Shown here: positions 25,070-34,358 of the stretch, one piece after another
Numbering within the stretch: position 1 is the first letter of the stretch
Layout of the letters: each line of letters starts with the position of its first letter
Origin: Candidatus Heimdallarchaeota archaeon
Lineage (GTDB): Archaea > Asgardarchaeota > Heimdallarchaeia > Heimdallarchaeales > Heimdallarchaeaceae
NCBI GenBank assembly: GCA_021399395.1
Contig: JAAFKJ010000005.1
Span: forward strand, 1 to 47,428
DNA length: 47,428 bases
Direction: 5' to 3'
Program-made: the position numbers and the translations under genes
Notes under the pieces: model-generated
Told to the model about the DNA's origin: nothing
Database searches by the model: none
Seen by the model: the letters and a program-made list of their open reading frames with translations, nothing else

Positions 25070-25759
25070 ATGAAGAAAATAGGTATTATAGGTGGTTTAA
25101 GTGCTGAATCTTCTGTTGAATATTATAAAATCTTGATTAAAGAGTATAATAGAAGAGTTGGTGGAGCAGCTTCCCCCTTGCTGATTATTGATAGTTTAAA
25201 CTTAGGAGAAGTAGTAGAGTTAATGAAAAAGGATAATTGGGATGAAGTTTTCAGAATCATCCATCAATCAGCAACAAATTTGGAAAAGGCTGGAGCTGAA
25301 GTTATAATTATCGCAACTAACACCATACACAAAGTTTTCGATAGAGTTGAAAGTGAAATCACGACACCAATGATTAGCATATTAGATGTAACTGCTGAAG
25401 CAGCAAAATCTCTAAATCTTAAAAAAGTAGGATTGTTGGGGACAATATTTACAATGCAATCAGATTTTTATCACAAAGCTTTTCAGAAGCATAATATAGA
25501 GATTATTGTTCCCAATCCAGAAGATCAAGAATTTGTGAATAAGGTGATCTTCGATGAACTTACTTATCACATTTTAACTCCTGAGTCTAAAGCTGGATAT
25601 ATAGAAATTATCTGGAGGTTAAGAGATGAGGGAGCAGAAGGAGTTATTCTAGGATGTACAGAGATACCTTTGTTAATTCAACAGGATGATTGTCCTATAC
25701 CTGTATTTGATACAACAACTTTGCATGCTTTAGCGGCACTTGAATATGCTTTAAAATAG
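25070..25759 (+). CDS. Aspartate/glutamate (hydantoin) racemase family, YgeA/RacX type
   Basis: From the ATG at 25070 the protein starts MKKIGIIGGLSAES, the standard start of the family, and has 229 residues. In two-base racemases two Cys act as acid and base. Here the first site is IIIATNTIHK with Thr83 instead of Cys, and the second is ILGCTEIPLL with Cys196. A Thr/Cys pair is known in the E. coli YgeA-type L-Asp/Glu racemase branch, so a one-Cys enzyme acting on one stereoisomer is plausible. An ATG 21 bp upstream is in frame, but lies upstream of the predicted transcription start. Confidence 0.88.
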   Translation: MKKIGIIGGLSAESSVEYYKILIKEYNRRVGGAASPLLIIDSLNLGEVVELMKKDNWDEVFRIIHQSATNLEKAGAEVIIIATNTIHKVFDRVESEITTPMISILDVTAEAAKSLNLKKVGLLGTIFTMQSDFYHKAFQKHNIEIIVPNPEDQEFVNKVIFDELTYHILTPESKAGYIEIIWRLRDEGAEGVILGCTEIPLLIQQDDCPIPVFDTTTLHALAALEYALK

Positions 25760-25798
25760 CAGAATTCCACTATTAGATAATTATTCTTGAATCTCAAT

Positions 25799-27724
25799 CT
25801 ACGCAAAAGTTTCCTCCAGAGTCTTAGAAATTTTCATCCTTTCTTGAGGGGATAGTGCTTGATTTGATTGAAATTTTCTATAGTATTGACTCCATCTCTG
25901 TGTTAATGAACTAATTTCATTTTCCAAGAAATAGAGCTTCTGAATGGCATTATAAGAACGACCAATGAACACATAGATTAGTAGCACATCTTCTTGAAAG
26001 CTTATTGCAACAGTATAATGTTGAAATTTCATTCTTATAATTGGGGTATCATGGAACCCTTCATTACACATACACTCATGGATAATGTTCTGAATACCTT
26101 GAAGTAAGTCATTATTCAAGGGTTTTCCGCTAAATCTTTCAGAGAAGAGAATAGTACCTACTTTGTTCATAATCATAAAGAAATGTGGTTGTTCTTTCTC
26201 ATCTTGAATGTCCTCATATAAGGCATTATTACGTATCATTTTTTCTAGGAGATCTTCGATGTGTGTGAACTCAAATCGTTCTTCTAGACTTGGAATGTAG
26301 GTTGACATCTCTTGCCATCTACTGAGCTGATCTAATAGGATATCATATTCACCAGAAATCACTTTGGCAAGGTTAGTAATCCCTTTATCTTCTGCAATCT
26401 TCTGAGCTTTCCTTAACAATAATTGTCCATTTTCCATATTGAAATCGATTAATTCTAATTTTGACTGAAGAAGAAGAGATTGTGCAAGTAAGATATGGGA
26501 TTTATCGTGTTCTGCCATTTGTCTTAAAGTATTCACTCTGTGCTTAAGTTTATCATAACTCTGCAAATCACCAAATTCAGTAACTTTCTTGAGATATAAA
26601 TCACACAAATGAAAGACAATCCAACAATTTAAATCTAGATAAGCAATTGGATCATCAGCAAATTCTTCTAGAAGCGATATAGCCTCATTGATATCAGGTT
26701 CTATATTTTTAGATTTGAGATAGATGGCTTTAGTTAGATGAAGAATCTTTTTGACAATATGCTGACCAGTAGATAAATACAATTCTTCAATTTGTTTGAT
26801 GTTATCTAAGACTTCTCTGTTATTACCGAGTTCTACTAGAACAGAACTTATTCGTGAGAGACTTACAGGATAATGATATGTTTTTACTATCTCAGATTCT
26901 TTCAGAAGTATTGAAGCTTTCTGATAGAATGCCAAAGCTTTGTTCAAATCGCTCTTGAACCATTGTATAGTACCCAAATTTAATAACAAACAAGCCTCAT
27001 AATAAGGACTCATTTCCTCTGGTGAACACATATCTAGCCCCTTTAAGATATGTTCTTTTGAAAGACTCAATTCTCCTTGCTGTAGGTATATTACAGCTAT
27101 TTGATTGTGAAGCATTGCTTCACCATAATGATAATGGATATCTTGACACAGCTCTAAAGCTATTTTTGCATAGTGTAAAGCTTCAGTAAGATTTCCAGAC
27201 CATAAATGTCGTGATCCGAGAGAGATATAGGAATCAATTTTCAGTCTATCTATTCCTAGTCTTTCTGCAATAGCTAAACCCTTTTCAATATCTGAAAGTG
27301 GTGTGTAATAACGTTGTCCCTGCAAAAGAGATAAAACAGCTTTTCGCTTTAAGTAATCATCTGAATCCTTGTTCTCAAATGATTCTAGAACAGATCGAAC
27401 TAATTGAGACTTTTCTTTAATTAACTCAAATTCTCCTGCAATGAAATAAGCTCTAGGCAGAAGATTTAAAGAATCAAATATCAACACCTTGTTTTCTATT
27501 TCTTTACTTTCGAAGTATGCTTCCTCTGCAAATTGTATACCTTTAGAATATGGAAAGATGATTAGATAGATGCTAGCTTTGAAGATTTTACACTGTATCT
27601 TCTCTTCGATAGTAATTTTCTCATGATCATAAATAGCATCAATCATGTCTAAGGCAGGATTATACTTACCTCTGACTATAAGCTGGTCAATTTCACTTAA
27701 TTTAGTGGCAATGGTCTTCCTCAT
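25799..27724 (-). CDS. TPR-repeat protein with C-terminal sensor-like domain, 641 aa
   Basis: Most of the protein is alpha-helical TPR-like repeats (for example GNLTEALHYAKIALELCQDI, YGEAMLHNQIAVIYLQQGEL, SDLNKALAFYQKASILLKES), which bind protein partners. The last 150 residues form a separate alpha/beta domain beginning HFFMIMNKVGTILFSERFSG, with VAISFQEDVLLIYVFIG. It resembles the small regulatory fold of longin/roadblock-type proteins common in Asgard archaea; this fold call is tentative. No signal peptide, so cytoplasmic. It is a tandem paralogue of the gene at 27851-29986, with the same architecture and the shared link motif FTHIEDLLEKMIRNN. It may be a scaffold or small-GTPase regulator. 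Confidence 0.75.
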   Translation of the reverse strand: MRKTIATKLSEIDQLIVRGKYNPALDMIDAIYDHEKITIEEKIQCKIFKASIYLIIFPYSKGIQFAEEAYFESKEIENKVLIFDSLNLLPRAYFIAGEFELIKEKSQLVRSVLESFENKDSDDYLKRKAVLSLLQGQRYYTPLSDIEKGLAIAERLGIDRLKIDSYISLGSRHLWSGNLTEALHYAKIALELCQDIHYHYGEAMLHNQIAVIYLQQGELSLSKEHILKGLDMCSPEEMSPYYEACLLLNLGTIQWFKSDLNKALAFYQKASILLKESEIVKTYHYPVSLSRISSVLVELGNNREVLDNIKQIEELYLSTGQHIVKKILHLTKAIYLKSKNIEPDINEAISLLEEFADDPIAYLDLNCWIVFHLCDLYLKKVTEFGDLQSYDKLKHRVNTLRQMAEHDKSHILLAQSLLLQSKLELIDFNMENGQLLLRKAQKIAEDKGITNLAKVISGEYDILLDQLSRWQEMSTYIPSLEERFEFTHIEDLLEKMIRNNALYEDIQDEKEQPHFFMIMNKVGTILFSERFSGKPLNNDLLQGIQNIIHECMCNEGFHDTPIIRMKFQHYTVAISFQEDVLLIYVFIGRSYNAIQKLYFLENEISSLTQRWSQYYRKFQSNQALSPQERMKISKTLEETFA

Positions 27725-27850
27725 CTTATATTAACTACCGGTATTTGTGAATTATATAATGTGTCAGTTTTTAAATTTTTCATGTTATTTTGAATACTAA
27801 ACACCCCAAAAATCATAACTATTCATATTCTTCTGTTTAAAAACTCAGAA

Positions 27851-29986
27851 TCATAGAAATACTTCTTCCACCAAAGAGCTTAATTTTGCTCGTGAATCAA
27901 AGTCGATCGTTTTATCTATTAACCACGTTTGTTTGAGCCTACTTAAACTAGAAGATTCACTGAAAAGCTGGAAAAATCTATGCAATTTACTAATTGGAAC
28001 ATAAGAATTTCCCATAAAAATGTAGCAGAATAGCAAATCCTGCTCCTTACTCAATAGACATGAATACTGTTTACAGCGGAATCTCAAAGGTTTTTGAATG
28101 GTTTTTAGTTCAGTCTTTAATCTCTTTATTTTAGACAGGATTTCTGCAATCATTTCACTTTCAAATGCGGAAGAAGGAAATGCTTCAGAAAAAATAATAG
28201 AACCTTCTTCAGTCATAATAATGAAATATTGTGGTGATTCATCTTCAGGAGTTACTGCACCGTAAACAACCCATTTTCTCATCATTCTATTAACTAAATC
28301 TTCAATATGTGTTAACTCCAATCTCTCATCTAATGTAGGTAAATATGATGAAAATTCTTCCCATTTATCTAATTGATGAAGAAGTAAATCATATTCGTTG
28401 GACAGAAGAATTTCTAAACGAGTAATACCTTTTTCTCTTGCTAAATCTTGTGATTGCTCCAACAGACTAATTGCTTCTTCAACTTTTAAATCCAGCAGAA
28501 GGATTTTTGATTGTAAAAAGTAAAGCTCAATTAGTAATAGGTTAGATTGGGCTAATGTTGCTTTAAGAGTAAGTTCTTTGATATAATTTTGAAGAGTTTG
28601 AATTATAGATGCATCCTCAGAAGATTTTATTTCTTCCAATAGAATATCACACAAATGCAAATAAGATCTATCTGCAGTCTTGTGATAAGGTGATTCTGTT
28701 GAGATCAAATCAATCAACATTTTCTTTGCTTCGAACCTATTTTCAGCATCATTCCTTGATTTTAGATAGAGAGCTTTCGAAAAGGAGTATAGGTTATTTA
28801 CCAATTCCTCATCTGTTTCCTCTTTGATTTTTTTCAGTTTTTTCAAATAGTCTACTGCGTTCTTTTCTAAACCTAGATGAAGGTTTATTTCAAAAATATG
28901 AAAATAATTATTTGCTACTATTGTATATCCACCGAATTTTTCTCTTATCTCCAATCCTTTGTGATAATATTCCAATGCTAGAGAATATTCATTCTTCTGG
29001 GAGTAAATATCAGCAATTACTCCATAAGCCATAGCAAGAGAGTATGGATCCATCTGATTTCCGCATTTCTCAAGTATCCCGAGCATCTGTTCTAGAGCTA
29101 AATTAGCATCTCCTTTCTTCAGATTTATATGAACTGTAATTAGCATTCTAGTAGAAGATGTACGCGTATCAGTAAAATCAGGATGTTGTTCTAACTCTGA
29201 ACATTTTGTATCATATATCAAAGCATTACTTAGATCATCAGCATATGCATAATGTAAAGCAATAGCAAAGTAGGCATGCCAGATAATATTAATTATACCC
29301 AGTTTTTCAGCATGCTCGAGATATTTGAAGGAGTAATCAATCGCTTCTTTGCAATTCCCCATGTCTGCATAGATTGATGCAATTGTTACAAAAGAGACTG
29401 TTATTCCATAGTAATCTTTATTTTCTTCACAAATTTTCAGGTATTCATTAGCTAATTCAAGGGCAATTTTATTTTCCCATCTATAGAGATACGACCAAGT
29501 AATGAGAATAAGTAATTCTGAATAAAAGACATGATCCCCATATTTCTTAAAAATACAAGATAACTCAACCAGATTAATATTATTAAGAGGAAAATCGAAA
29601 AATATTTGACTTTCGGTAAAGAATTGAACTCCTACAAAAAGGAGTAATGGTATTCTTTGTTGAATAATGGAAGATAAGCTTTCTATTGAATCATTGAAAG
29701 AATCAAAAGTTACTTTCTGTTGAGTGAAATAGGTTAAATTATTCGAAATTTCTTTGATTTCTGGATGTTTATGTGTTATTCTTTCATAGATATTCTTTAT
29801 TTGATTAGTATAATCTGCTCGGATAGGATAGTTTCTCAATCGCCTTTGGATTATAAACTGTAAAGTAATTATTTCCAATTCATCGAAAATAGTCTTATCG
29901 GGTACTCTTTGTAGTTCTTCTAATAGATCTAGGGATTCTAAGAATTCACCCCTTAAAATCAATTCTTTAGCTCTATCAAAGAACAT
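27851..29986 (-). CDS. TPR-repeat protein with C-terminal sensor-like domain, about 711 aa
   Basis: This is a paralogue of the neighbouring 641-aa gene. It has an N-terminal helical region, then TPR units (GNCKEAIDYSFKYLEHAEKL, NEYSLALEYYHKGLEIREKF, LKVEEAISLLEQSQDLAREK). A linker LTHIEDLVNRMMRKW leads into a C-terminal domain starting YFIIMTEEGSIIFSEAF and containing DLLFCYIFMGNSYVPISKL. The C-terminal domain looks like the longin/roadblock-type fold (tentative). The start is ATG 29986; a GTG just upstream at 29989 is also in frame. The 126 bp between the two genes suggest separate promoters or a loose operon. Confidence 0.75.
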   Translation of the reverse strand: MFFDRAKELILRGEFLESLDLLEELQRVPDKTIFDELEIITLQFIIQRRLRNYPIRADYTNQIKNIYERITHKHPEIKEISNNLTYFTQQKVTFDSFNDSIESLSSIIQQRIPLLLFVGVQFFTESQIFFDFPLNNINLVELSCIFKKYGDHVFYSELLILITWSYLYRWENKIALELANEYLKICEENKDYYGITVSFVTIASIYADMGNCKEAIDYSFKYLEHAEKLGIINIIWHAYFAIALHYAYADDLSNALIYDTKCSELEQHPDFTDTRTSSTRMLITVHINLKKGDANLALEQMLGILEKCGNQMDPYSLAMAYGVIADIYSQKNEYSLALEYYHKGLEIREKFGGYTIVANNYFHIFEINLHLGLEKNAVDYLKKLKKIKEETDEELVNNLYSFSKALYLKSRNDAENRFEAKKMLIDLISTESPYHKTADRSYLHLCDILLEEIKSSEDASIIQTLQNYIKELTLKATLAQSNLLLIELYFLQSKILLLDLKVEEAISLLEQSQDLAREKGITRLEILLSNEYDLLLHQLDKWEEFSSYLPTLDERLELTHIEDLVNRMMRKWVVYGAVTPEDESPQYFIIMTEEGSIIFSEAFPSSAFESEMIAEILSKIKRLKTELKTIQKPLRFRCKQYSCLLSKEQDLLFCYIFMGNSYVPISKLHRFFQLFSESSSLSRLKQTWLIDKTIDFDSRAKLSSLVEEVFL

Positions 29987-30088
29987 CACAACACTAGACT
30001 CCTATAACTTCACTTAATCTAGTATTTTTATGATTAAAACCTTTCTGAAAAATATAAAGAAGAAAAATGAGAGAGAATAGTAGTGATA

Positions 30089-31096
30089 TTATTCTCTTCT
30101 CTTTCTAAAAATAGAAACAATGGGCATAGATAATAATATGATTAAGACATATGGAAAACTCGCTTGATTTGTATCAGCTGGTATAGATTCATATATGTCA
30201 ACAGGGCTTGTAAGTGGGTACATATCACAACAATCTATAGAACCTTCAATTGAGTAGTTACCGGTTCCCAAGTAATCACTCCAAAAGTTTCCTTGAGCTA
30301 ACACTGCATTGAACCAAAAATTGCCATTGCCTGTACTTGCATCTCTTCCTTGTGAGACACCTGCACCCTCAAAGTTATCTACGAAATTATTATGATATAC
30401 GAAATTATTGGTGCTGTCTTGTATAAACTCTAAACCATACTCACCGTTTAACTCGAAATGGTTCATATAAATAACACTGTCTGATGTAGAAGAGGCTGCT
30501 ATTCCTTTGTAACCATTTTCTCTAAATATGTTCTTAGTGATATTAAGATTAGATGAAGCATAGATCGCTAAACCTGATTGTGGATTATTTCGAATAGTAT
30601 TATTAGTGACAAGTAAATCAGAGCAGTTCTCTATAGTAAAACCTACTGCATAAACTGTATTTTCTATTATGTTACCAGAGATTATTAAACCACTTGATTC
30701 CTTCACACCTATCCCATCATGTTTATTTGCATAACAATAGTTATCCATTATTTGACCTGTACCAGGTGTAACATCTTCTACAAGAATACCGTAAAAAGAA
30801 CTAGTTATTTCACATCCTTGAATTATGAAATGTTTCGTAGTGTTCATAACATAGATTCCTTCATTGTTTATATCTGATGAAGCTATGTCGTAGTTTTCTA
30901 TACGATAAGGATCTTCAGCTGTTCCAGAACCAGGAAATCCAAGGGTGATAAAATCATTATCTGAAAAAACCTCTATAGAATCACTAGTTACAAGAGCAGA
31001 TGTATTTATGTTTGTATTTAGGTTGTTAGTGGAATATAGTAGAAAAACTAAACTGATGACAATCACTGAATACAAATTTAGCATTCGTCTCTTCAT
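30089..31096 (-). CDS. NosD-like parallel beta-helix surface protein, 335 aa
   Basis: A signal segment (about residues 7-30) is followed by the opening motif DNDFITLGFPGSG, then DPYRIENYDI. Beta-helix coils with Asn ladders follow (ISGNIIENT, VTNNTIRNNP, ITKNIFRENG, YHNNFVDNF) and end in a membrane span plus RKRRE. Starting at ATG 31096 puts an AGGTGA ribosome site at the right distance; GTG 31105 is the alternative. The gene follows the 92-aa protein at 31106-31384 by 9 bp, so the two form an operon, with ZnP-b next upstream on the same strand. The architecture is the same as the 438-aa and 322-aa proteins. Confidence 0.85.
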   Translation of the reverse strand: MKRRMLNLYSVIVISLVFLLYSTNNLNTNINTSALVTSDSIEVFSDNDFITLGFPGSGTAEDPYRIENYDIASSDINNEGIYVMNTTKHFIIQGCEITSSFYGILVEDVTPGTGQIMDNYCYANKHDGIGVKESSGLIISGNIIENTVYAVGFTIENCSDLLVTNNTIRNNPQSGLAIYASSNLNITKNIFRENGYKGIAASSTSDSVIYMNHFELNGEYGLEFIQDSTNNFVYHNNFVDNFEGAGVSQGRDASTGNGNFWFNAVLAQGNFWSDYLGTGNYSIEGSIDCCDMYPLTSPVDIYESIPADTNQASFPYVLIILLSMPIVSIFRKRRE

Positions 31097-31105
31097 TCTA
31101 TTCAC

Positions 31106-31384
31106 CTAAACTCTAAAATCCTCTGCTTGAAAGATACCCAAAGGATAAATTCCTTCTGTTGGAAGATTAGGAACTTTATCAATAATCTTCTTAATAGAAT
31201 CTATATCTTTGGCATCCCATTGACAAAGGATTTTCTTTATATGTCCATTTTCATTTAATATTGCCCAACTCTTTACCCAATAAGCATCAGCATTGCAATG
31301 AGCTTTAACAGCTTGTCCTATTGGAGTCGCTGCCTCTACTGGTGCTGGTTCGGGAAAAGGATGGATTGCTAGATATTTAGTCAT
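31106..31384 (-). CDS. Small DUF4242-like protein, 92 aa
   Basis: From the ATG at 31384 (GAGGT ribosome site) the product starts MTKYLAIHPFPEPAPVEA. It contains CNADAYWVKSWAI, KKILCQWDAKDIDSIKKII and NLPTEGIYPL. The pattern resembles DUF4242/nickel-binding-type small ferredoxin-like-fold proteins, where a Cys followed by W-x-A and a final P-x-x-I are typical. The match is by eye and uncertain. Its two Cys could bind metal. It lies between ZnP-b and the 335-aa beta-helix gene and shares an operon with the latter. Its promoter has a strong inverted repeat. Confidence 0.6.
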   Translation of the reverse strand: MTKYLAIHPFPEPAPVEAATPIGQAVKAHCNADAYWVKSWAILNENGHIKKILCQWDAKDIDSIKKIIDKVPNLPTEGIYPLGIFQAEDFRV

Positions 31385-31427
31385 TATTTTTACCTCGATA
31401 GTCATGCATCAAAATCCAACACACATA

Positions 31428-31446
31428 TGTGTCCTATTTTGACACA
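31428..31446 (-). promoter_or_regulatory. Operator downstream of the TATA box of the 31384 operon
   Basis: TGTGTC-N7-GACACA is a perfect 6-bp inverted repeat (equivalently TGTG-N11-CACA). It sits at the predicted transcription start of the operon reading left, about 25-45 bp from the TATA box at 31471-31480. An overlapping ACACATATGTGT palindrome lies at 31421-31432. Confidence 0.6.
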
Positions 31447-31470
31447 CCTATATGCATCTAAACAAGTCAC

Positions 31471-31480
31471 ATATAAAAAC
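31471..31480 (-). promoter_or_regulatory. TATA box of the 31384 / beta-helix operon
   Basis: GTTTTTATAT on the minus strand is followed by GTGAC. It is the same TTTTTATATGTG layout as in front of ZnP-b. Confidence 0.55.
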
Positions 31481-31508
31481 ATTTGTACAAAAAGGAGAAA
31501 TAAGAGAG

Positions 31509-31521
31509 TAAAAAAGGAAAA
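31509..31521 (-). terminator. T-rich terminator after ZnP-b
   Basis: Two minus-strand T-runs broken by CC lie directly after the stop of ZnP-b and just before the promoter of the next operon. Confidence 0.4.
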
Positions 31522-31523
31522 AA

Positions 31524-31934
31524 CTATGCTTCTTCTTTTTCAACCACGTGTTCAAGACGTTTAGAATCTGCGTTTACCATAGTAGGCTTAACAATCGGTG
31601 AAGGAAGCGGAAGATCAGCTAAACCAAGATCCTGCATTAGTTGTATATATCGCTCAGTCAAAAAGAATTGTTTTAATTTATACCAAGAGGTTTGGACAAG
31701 TATTGGAAAGTCTTTGAATTCCAATGCACATTCATGCTTATTCATAGATTCTTTTTTGTTAATTTCCCCACACTTAAAACAGTATTTCCATCTTGCGGGA
31801 TGAATATAGAGTTCATCACTACCGGTCATATATGCCCTCAAGCCATCTGTAAAAGAAGTCTTCCATAGATTCTGAGCAAAATTAGCTGCAATTGCACGTA
31901 TTTTGGATTTTTCAGAATCTAATATGTCTGGCAA
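31524..31934 (-). CDS. ZnP-b: small zinc-ribbon-like protein of the local family
   Basis: 136 residues when started at the TTG (31934) that aligns with the MPDI start of its paralogues. The frame extends 48 codons further upstream to an ATG at 32078. However, the TATA box at 31971-31980 places the transcription start near 31949, so that ATG is not on the mRNA. Motifs: SEKSKIRAIAANFAQNLW, YIHPARWKYCFKCG (Cys52, Cys55), KHEC (His67, Cys69), QTSWYKLKQFFLTERY. A GTG at 31943 is another possible start. It is upstream of the 92-aa gene and the beta-helix gene on the same strand. Zinc binding is inferred. Confidence 0.8.
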   Translation of the reverse strand: MPDILDSEKSKIRAIAANFAQNLWKTSFTDGLRAYMTGSDELYIHPARWKYCFKCGEINKKESMNKHECALEFKDFPILVQTSWYKLKQFFLTERYIQLMQDLGLADLPLPSPIVKPTMVNADSKRLEHVVEKEEA

Positions 31935-31949
31935 GAGAATCACTTTCTT

Positions 31950-31980
31950 ATGTGTACTAGTTTCCGACACATATAAAAAT
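31950..31980 (-). promoter_or_regulatory. ZnP-b promoter: TATA box and operator
   Basis: A minus-strand TATA (ATTTTTATAT, 31971-31980) abuts a perfect inverted repeat ATGTGT-N11-ACACAT (31950-31972), which ends at the predicted transcription start. The layout fits an autorepressor site. Confidence 0.6.
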
Positions 31981-32105
31981 ATTATGGAATTATAAGAAAA
32001 TATTATTTTTAGACCCGACACAAATTGATTTTTTTGCTCATAAAATAAACTATAAAAGGATTTCATCTCATCGTTCATTACTTATAGGGAAATCTCTACA
32101 TGTAA

Positions 32106-32525
32106 ATGAACAAAAAAGACATGGTGATGAAGATGACTGCAAAAACTATGGAGTTAGAATTTGACCAAGAGGAAATCAGCAAAGCTGAAGAAGATTACAA
32201 GAAACTTCAGTTAGATCCCGCTCAGCAGGAAATGGTCGACTCCATAACAAGAATCACAAATGACTTGGTTTCATTGCCTGAAACAGCTGTTAAGAGCTTT
32301 ACATGGAAAGTAATGAATAATTGGCAAAAAATGCGAAGAATTACGATAGCTGAGTTAGAAAACCGTCCCCAAAGAGATAGAATAGATGCAGCTAAAGAGA
32401 TTATCAAACAAGCAAAGAAAGTCTATATAGAACTTCTTTCAGAAGCTACTCCTGAGCAAAGAGAGATGCTAGAGAAGAAATTTGATGGCATTTTAAAACA
32501 GAATTCGGATCTTCTGAAAAATTAG
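32106..32525 (+). CDS. Helical hypothetical protein, 139 aa
   Basis: I do not recognise this family. It is highly charged and predicted nearly all alpha-helical (DQEEISKAEEDYKKLQLDP, QRDRIDAAKEIIKQAKKVYI, TPEQREMLEKKFDGILKQNS). There is a central WKVMNNWQKMRRI segment and no Cys, signal peptide or membrane span. It is cytoplasmic and could oligomerise as a helical bundle. ATG codons at 32106, 32121, 32127 and 32133 are all in frame; the first is used. It is divergent from ZnP-b and 66 bp upstream of the peptidase gene. Confidence 0.75.
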   Translation: MNKKDMVMKMTAKTMELEFDQEEISKAEEDYKKLQLDPAQQEMVDSITRITNDLVSLPETAVKSFTWKVMNNWQKMRRITIAELENRPQRDRIDAAKEIIKQAKKVYIELLSEATPEQREMLEKKFDGILKQNSDLLKN

Positions 32526-32591
32526 AATTTCATAAATGTTTCTCAAAAAGATTAATATCTACCTTTTGAATTTATCAGCTAGGTTATTCAG

Positions 32592-34052
32592 ATGGTTAAT
32601 TCAGAGGAGATAATTCAGTGGATAGATTTTAACCAAAAGTGGTTTATAGAGATTGCAGACAAAATCTGGGAATTTGCTGAAATTCGTTTTGAAGAAGTAA
32701 AATCTGCTAAATTACAGATATCAGTTCTAGAAGAGGAAGGGTTTGAAATTTCTAAGGGATTAGCAGATATGCCTACAGCTTTTATTGGAGCATATGGTGA
32801 AGAAGGACCAATTGTGGCAATTCTAGGAGAGTATGATGCTTTATCAGGGCTAAGTCAAAAAGCTGGAAAGTTAGAAAAAGAGTCTATTGAAAAAGATGGT
32901 CATGGTCATGGTTGTGGCCATAATCTTCTTGGAGTAGGTAGTCTGGCAGCAGCTATAGCAGTGAAGCGTTACCTCGAAGCTAATAAGGTCCCGGGAATTG
33001 TTCGTTATTATGGTTGTCCTGGAGAAGAAGGAGGATCTGGCAAAACCTACATGGTTAGAGAAGGGTTGTTTGAGGATGTACATATTGCTTTGTGTTGGCA
33101 TCCATTCAGTACAAATTTCTTATTCAATATTTCGAGTTTAGCAAATATTCAAGCTTATTTCCGTTTTACAGGTAGAAGTGCTCATGCAGCAGGGGCACCC
33201 CATCAAGGTAGATCAGCTTTAGATGCAGTAGAATTAATGAATGTAGGAACAAATTATCTCCGAGAACACATTATTACACAAGCAAGATTACATTATGCAG
33301 TCACCAATACGGGTGGAAATGCACCAAATGTAGTTCAAGCTAATGCAGAAGTTCTTTATTTGATTAGAGCACCCGAAATGCCTCAAGCTCAGGAAATTTA
33401 TGAAAGAGTAATTAAAATTGCTAAAGGAGCTGCTCTAATGACCGAGACTGAAGTAGAAGTTGTTTTTGACAAGGCATCTTCCAATCTAATTCCCAATAAT
33501 GTCATAGGTAATGTGCTATATGAAAGACTTCAGGAAGTAGGTGTACCAGAGTATACTGAAAAAGAATTGGAATGGGGAAGAAAGCTTCAAGAAACATTTG
33601 GAGAGGGAGAACCAGAAGAAGTAACTAATTTTAAAAATTTCGAAAAAGAATTAGGAACAGACATAATTGACAAGATGAGAAAATGTGTCATGTTTGATAC
33701 AATTTTCCCCAACACACTCCCTGAATTTACTCTACCAGGGTCTACAGATGTTGGTGATGTGAGTTGGGTAGTACCTACATCTCAGATTGGAACAGCGAGT
33801 ATGGTAATAGGTACACCGGGTCATTCTTGGCAAGAAGTAACTCAAAGTGCAATGAGTATAGGTCACAAAGGAATGATACTAGCAGCTAAAGTATTAGCTC
33901 TTGTAGCTCTAGATTTTATAGAAAAACCTGAACTTATATTTGAAGCTAAAGAAGAACTGGAGAAAAGATTAGGTTCCAAAGAGTATGAATCGCCTATTGC
34001 TCCTGAAATAAAACCCAATGTTCCTGAATGGGTTTTTGATTCTATGGATTAG
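32592..34052 (+). CDS. M20-family amidohydrolase, AbgB-like
   Basis: 486 residues matching the p-aminobenzoyl-glutamate hydrolase subunit B / aminoacylase branch of M20D. Motifs are AILGEYDALSGLSQ, GHGHGCGHNLLG (metal ligands), CPGEEGGSGKTYM (catalytic Glu), LCWHPF, and FTGRSAHAAGAPHQGRSALD in the dimerisation domain. GSTDVGDVSWVVPTSQIG and GTPGHSWQEV near the C-terminus carry further ligands. It cleaves an amide of an N-acyl amino acid or dipeptide using a metal pair. Without an AbgA partner nearby, folate catabolism is not established. It is cytoplasmic. Confidence 0.93.
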   Translation: MVNSEEIIQWIDFNQKWFIEIADKIWEFAEIRFEEVKSAKLQISVLEEEGFEISKGLADMPTAFIGAYGEEGPIVAILGEYDALSGLSQKAGKLEKESIEKDGHGHGCGHNLLGVGSLAAAIAVKRYLEANKVPGIVRYYGCPGEEGGSGKTYMVREGLFEDVHIALCWHPFSTNFLFNISSLANIQAYFRFTGRSAHAAGAPHQGRSALDAVELMNVGTNYLREHIITQARLHYAVTNTGGNAPNVVQANAEVLYLIRAPEMPQAQEIYERVIKIAKGAALMTETEVEVVFDKASSNLIPNNVIGNVLYERLQEVGVPEYTEKELEWGRKLQETFGEGEPEEVTNFKNFEKELGTDIIDKMRKCVMFDTIFPNTLPEFTLPGSTDVGDVSWVVPTSQIGTASMVIGTPGHSWQEVTQSAMSIGHKGMILAAKVLALVALDFIEKPELIFEAKEELEKRLGSKEYESPIAPEIKPNVPEWVFDSMD

Positions 34053-34117
34053 AGTTAGGAGTTTTTGTAATTTACTAACACTAATAATAGAAAGATTGGT
34101 AATGTAACAAGATAGAT

Positions 34118-34306
34118 ATGAATTCTAAGGAACTGAAAACATGTTGTGGTGGAGAACTTCCTGCTAAGAAAGTTTCAACAGTCTATAAAAACAAAAAATT
34201 ATATTTCTGTGATACACCTTGTCTAGATCTTTTCAATAAAGATCCTGAAAGATTCCTCGGTTCTACTCATTTCAGATTGAATTTTGAACAGCTGGAAGAC
34301 GCTTGA
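34118..34306 (+). CDS. YHS/TRASH-type metal-binding protein, 62 aa
   Basis: A small YHS domain: KTCCGGELPAKK, then VYKNKKLYFCDTPCLDLFNKDPERFL. Spaced Cys (CC near 10 and FC-x-x-x-C) and the DPERF ending are typical. YHS/TRASH domains bind metal ions such as copper or iron and act in metal sensing or handling. It is solitary, between the peptidase and a DMT transporter on the same strand, with short gaps (65 and 52 bp). Confidence 0.8.
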   Translation: MNSKELKTCCGGELPAKKVSTVYKNKKLYFCDTPCLDLFNKDPERFLGSTHFRLNFEQLEDA

Positions 34307-34358
34307 AGACAGTTGAATCTTAATAAAGTTTATGTAGAAGATACCTACAGAGACTTCT

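Noticed and set aside
31935..32078. 48-residue N-terminal extension of ZnP-b
   Set aside because: The TATA box and operator lie inside this stretch, and the paralogues start at the position equivalent to 31934.
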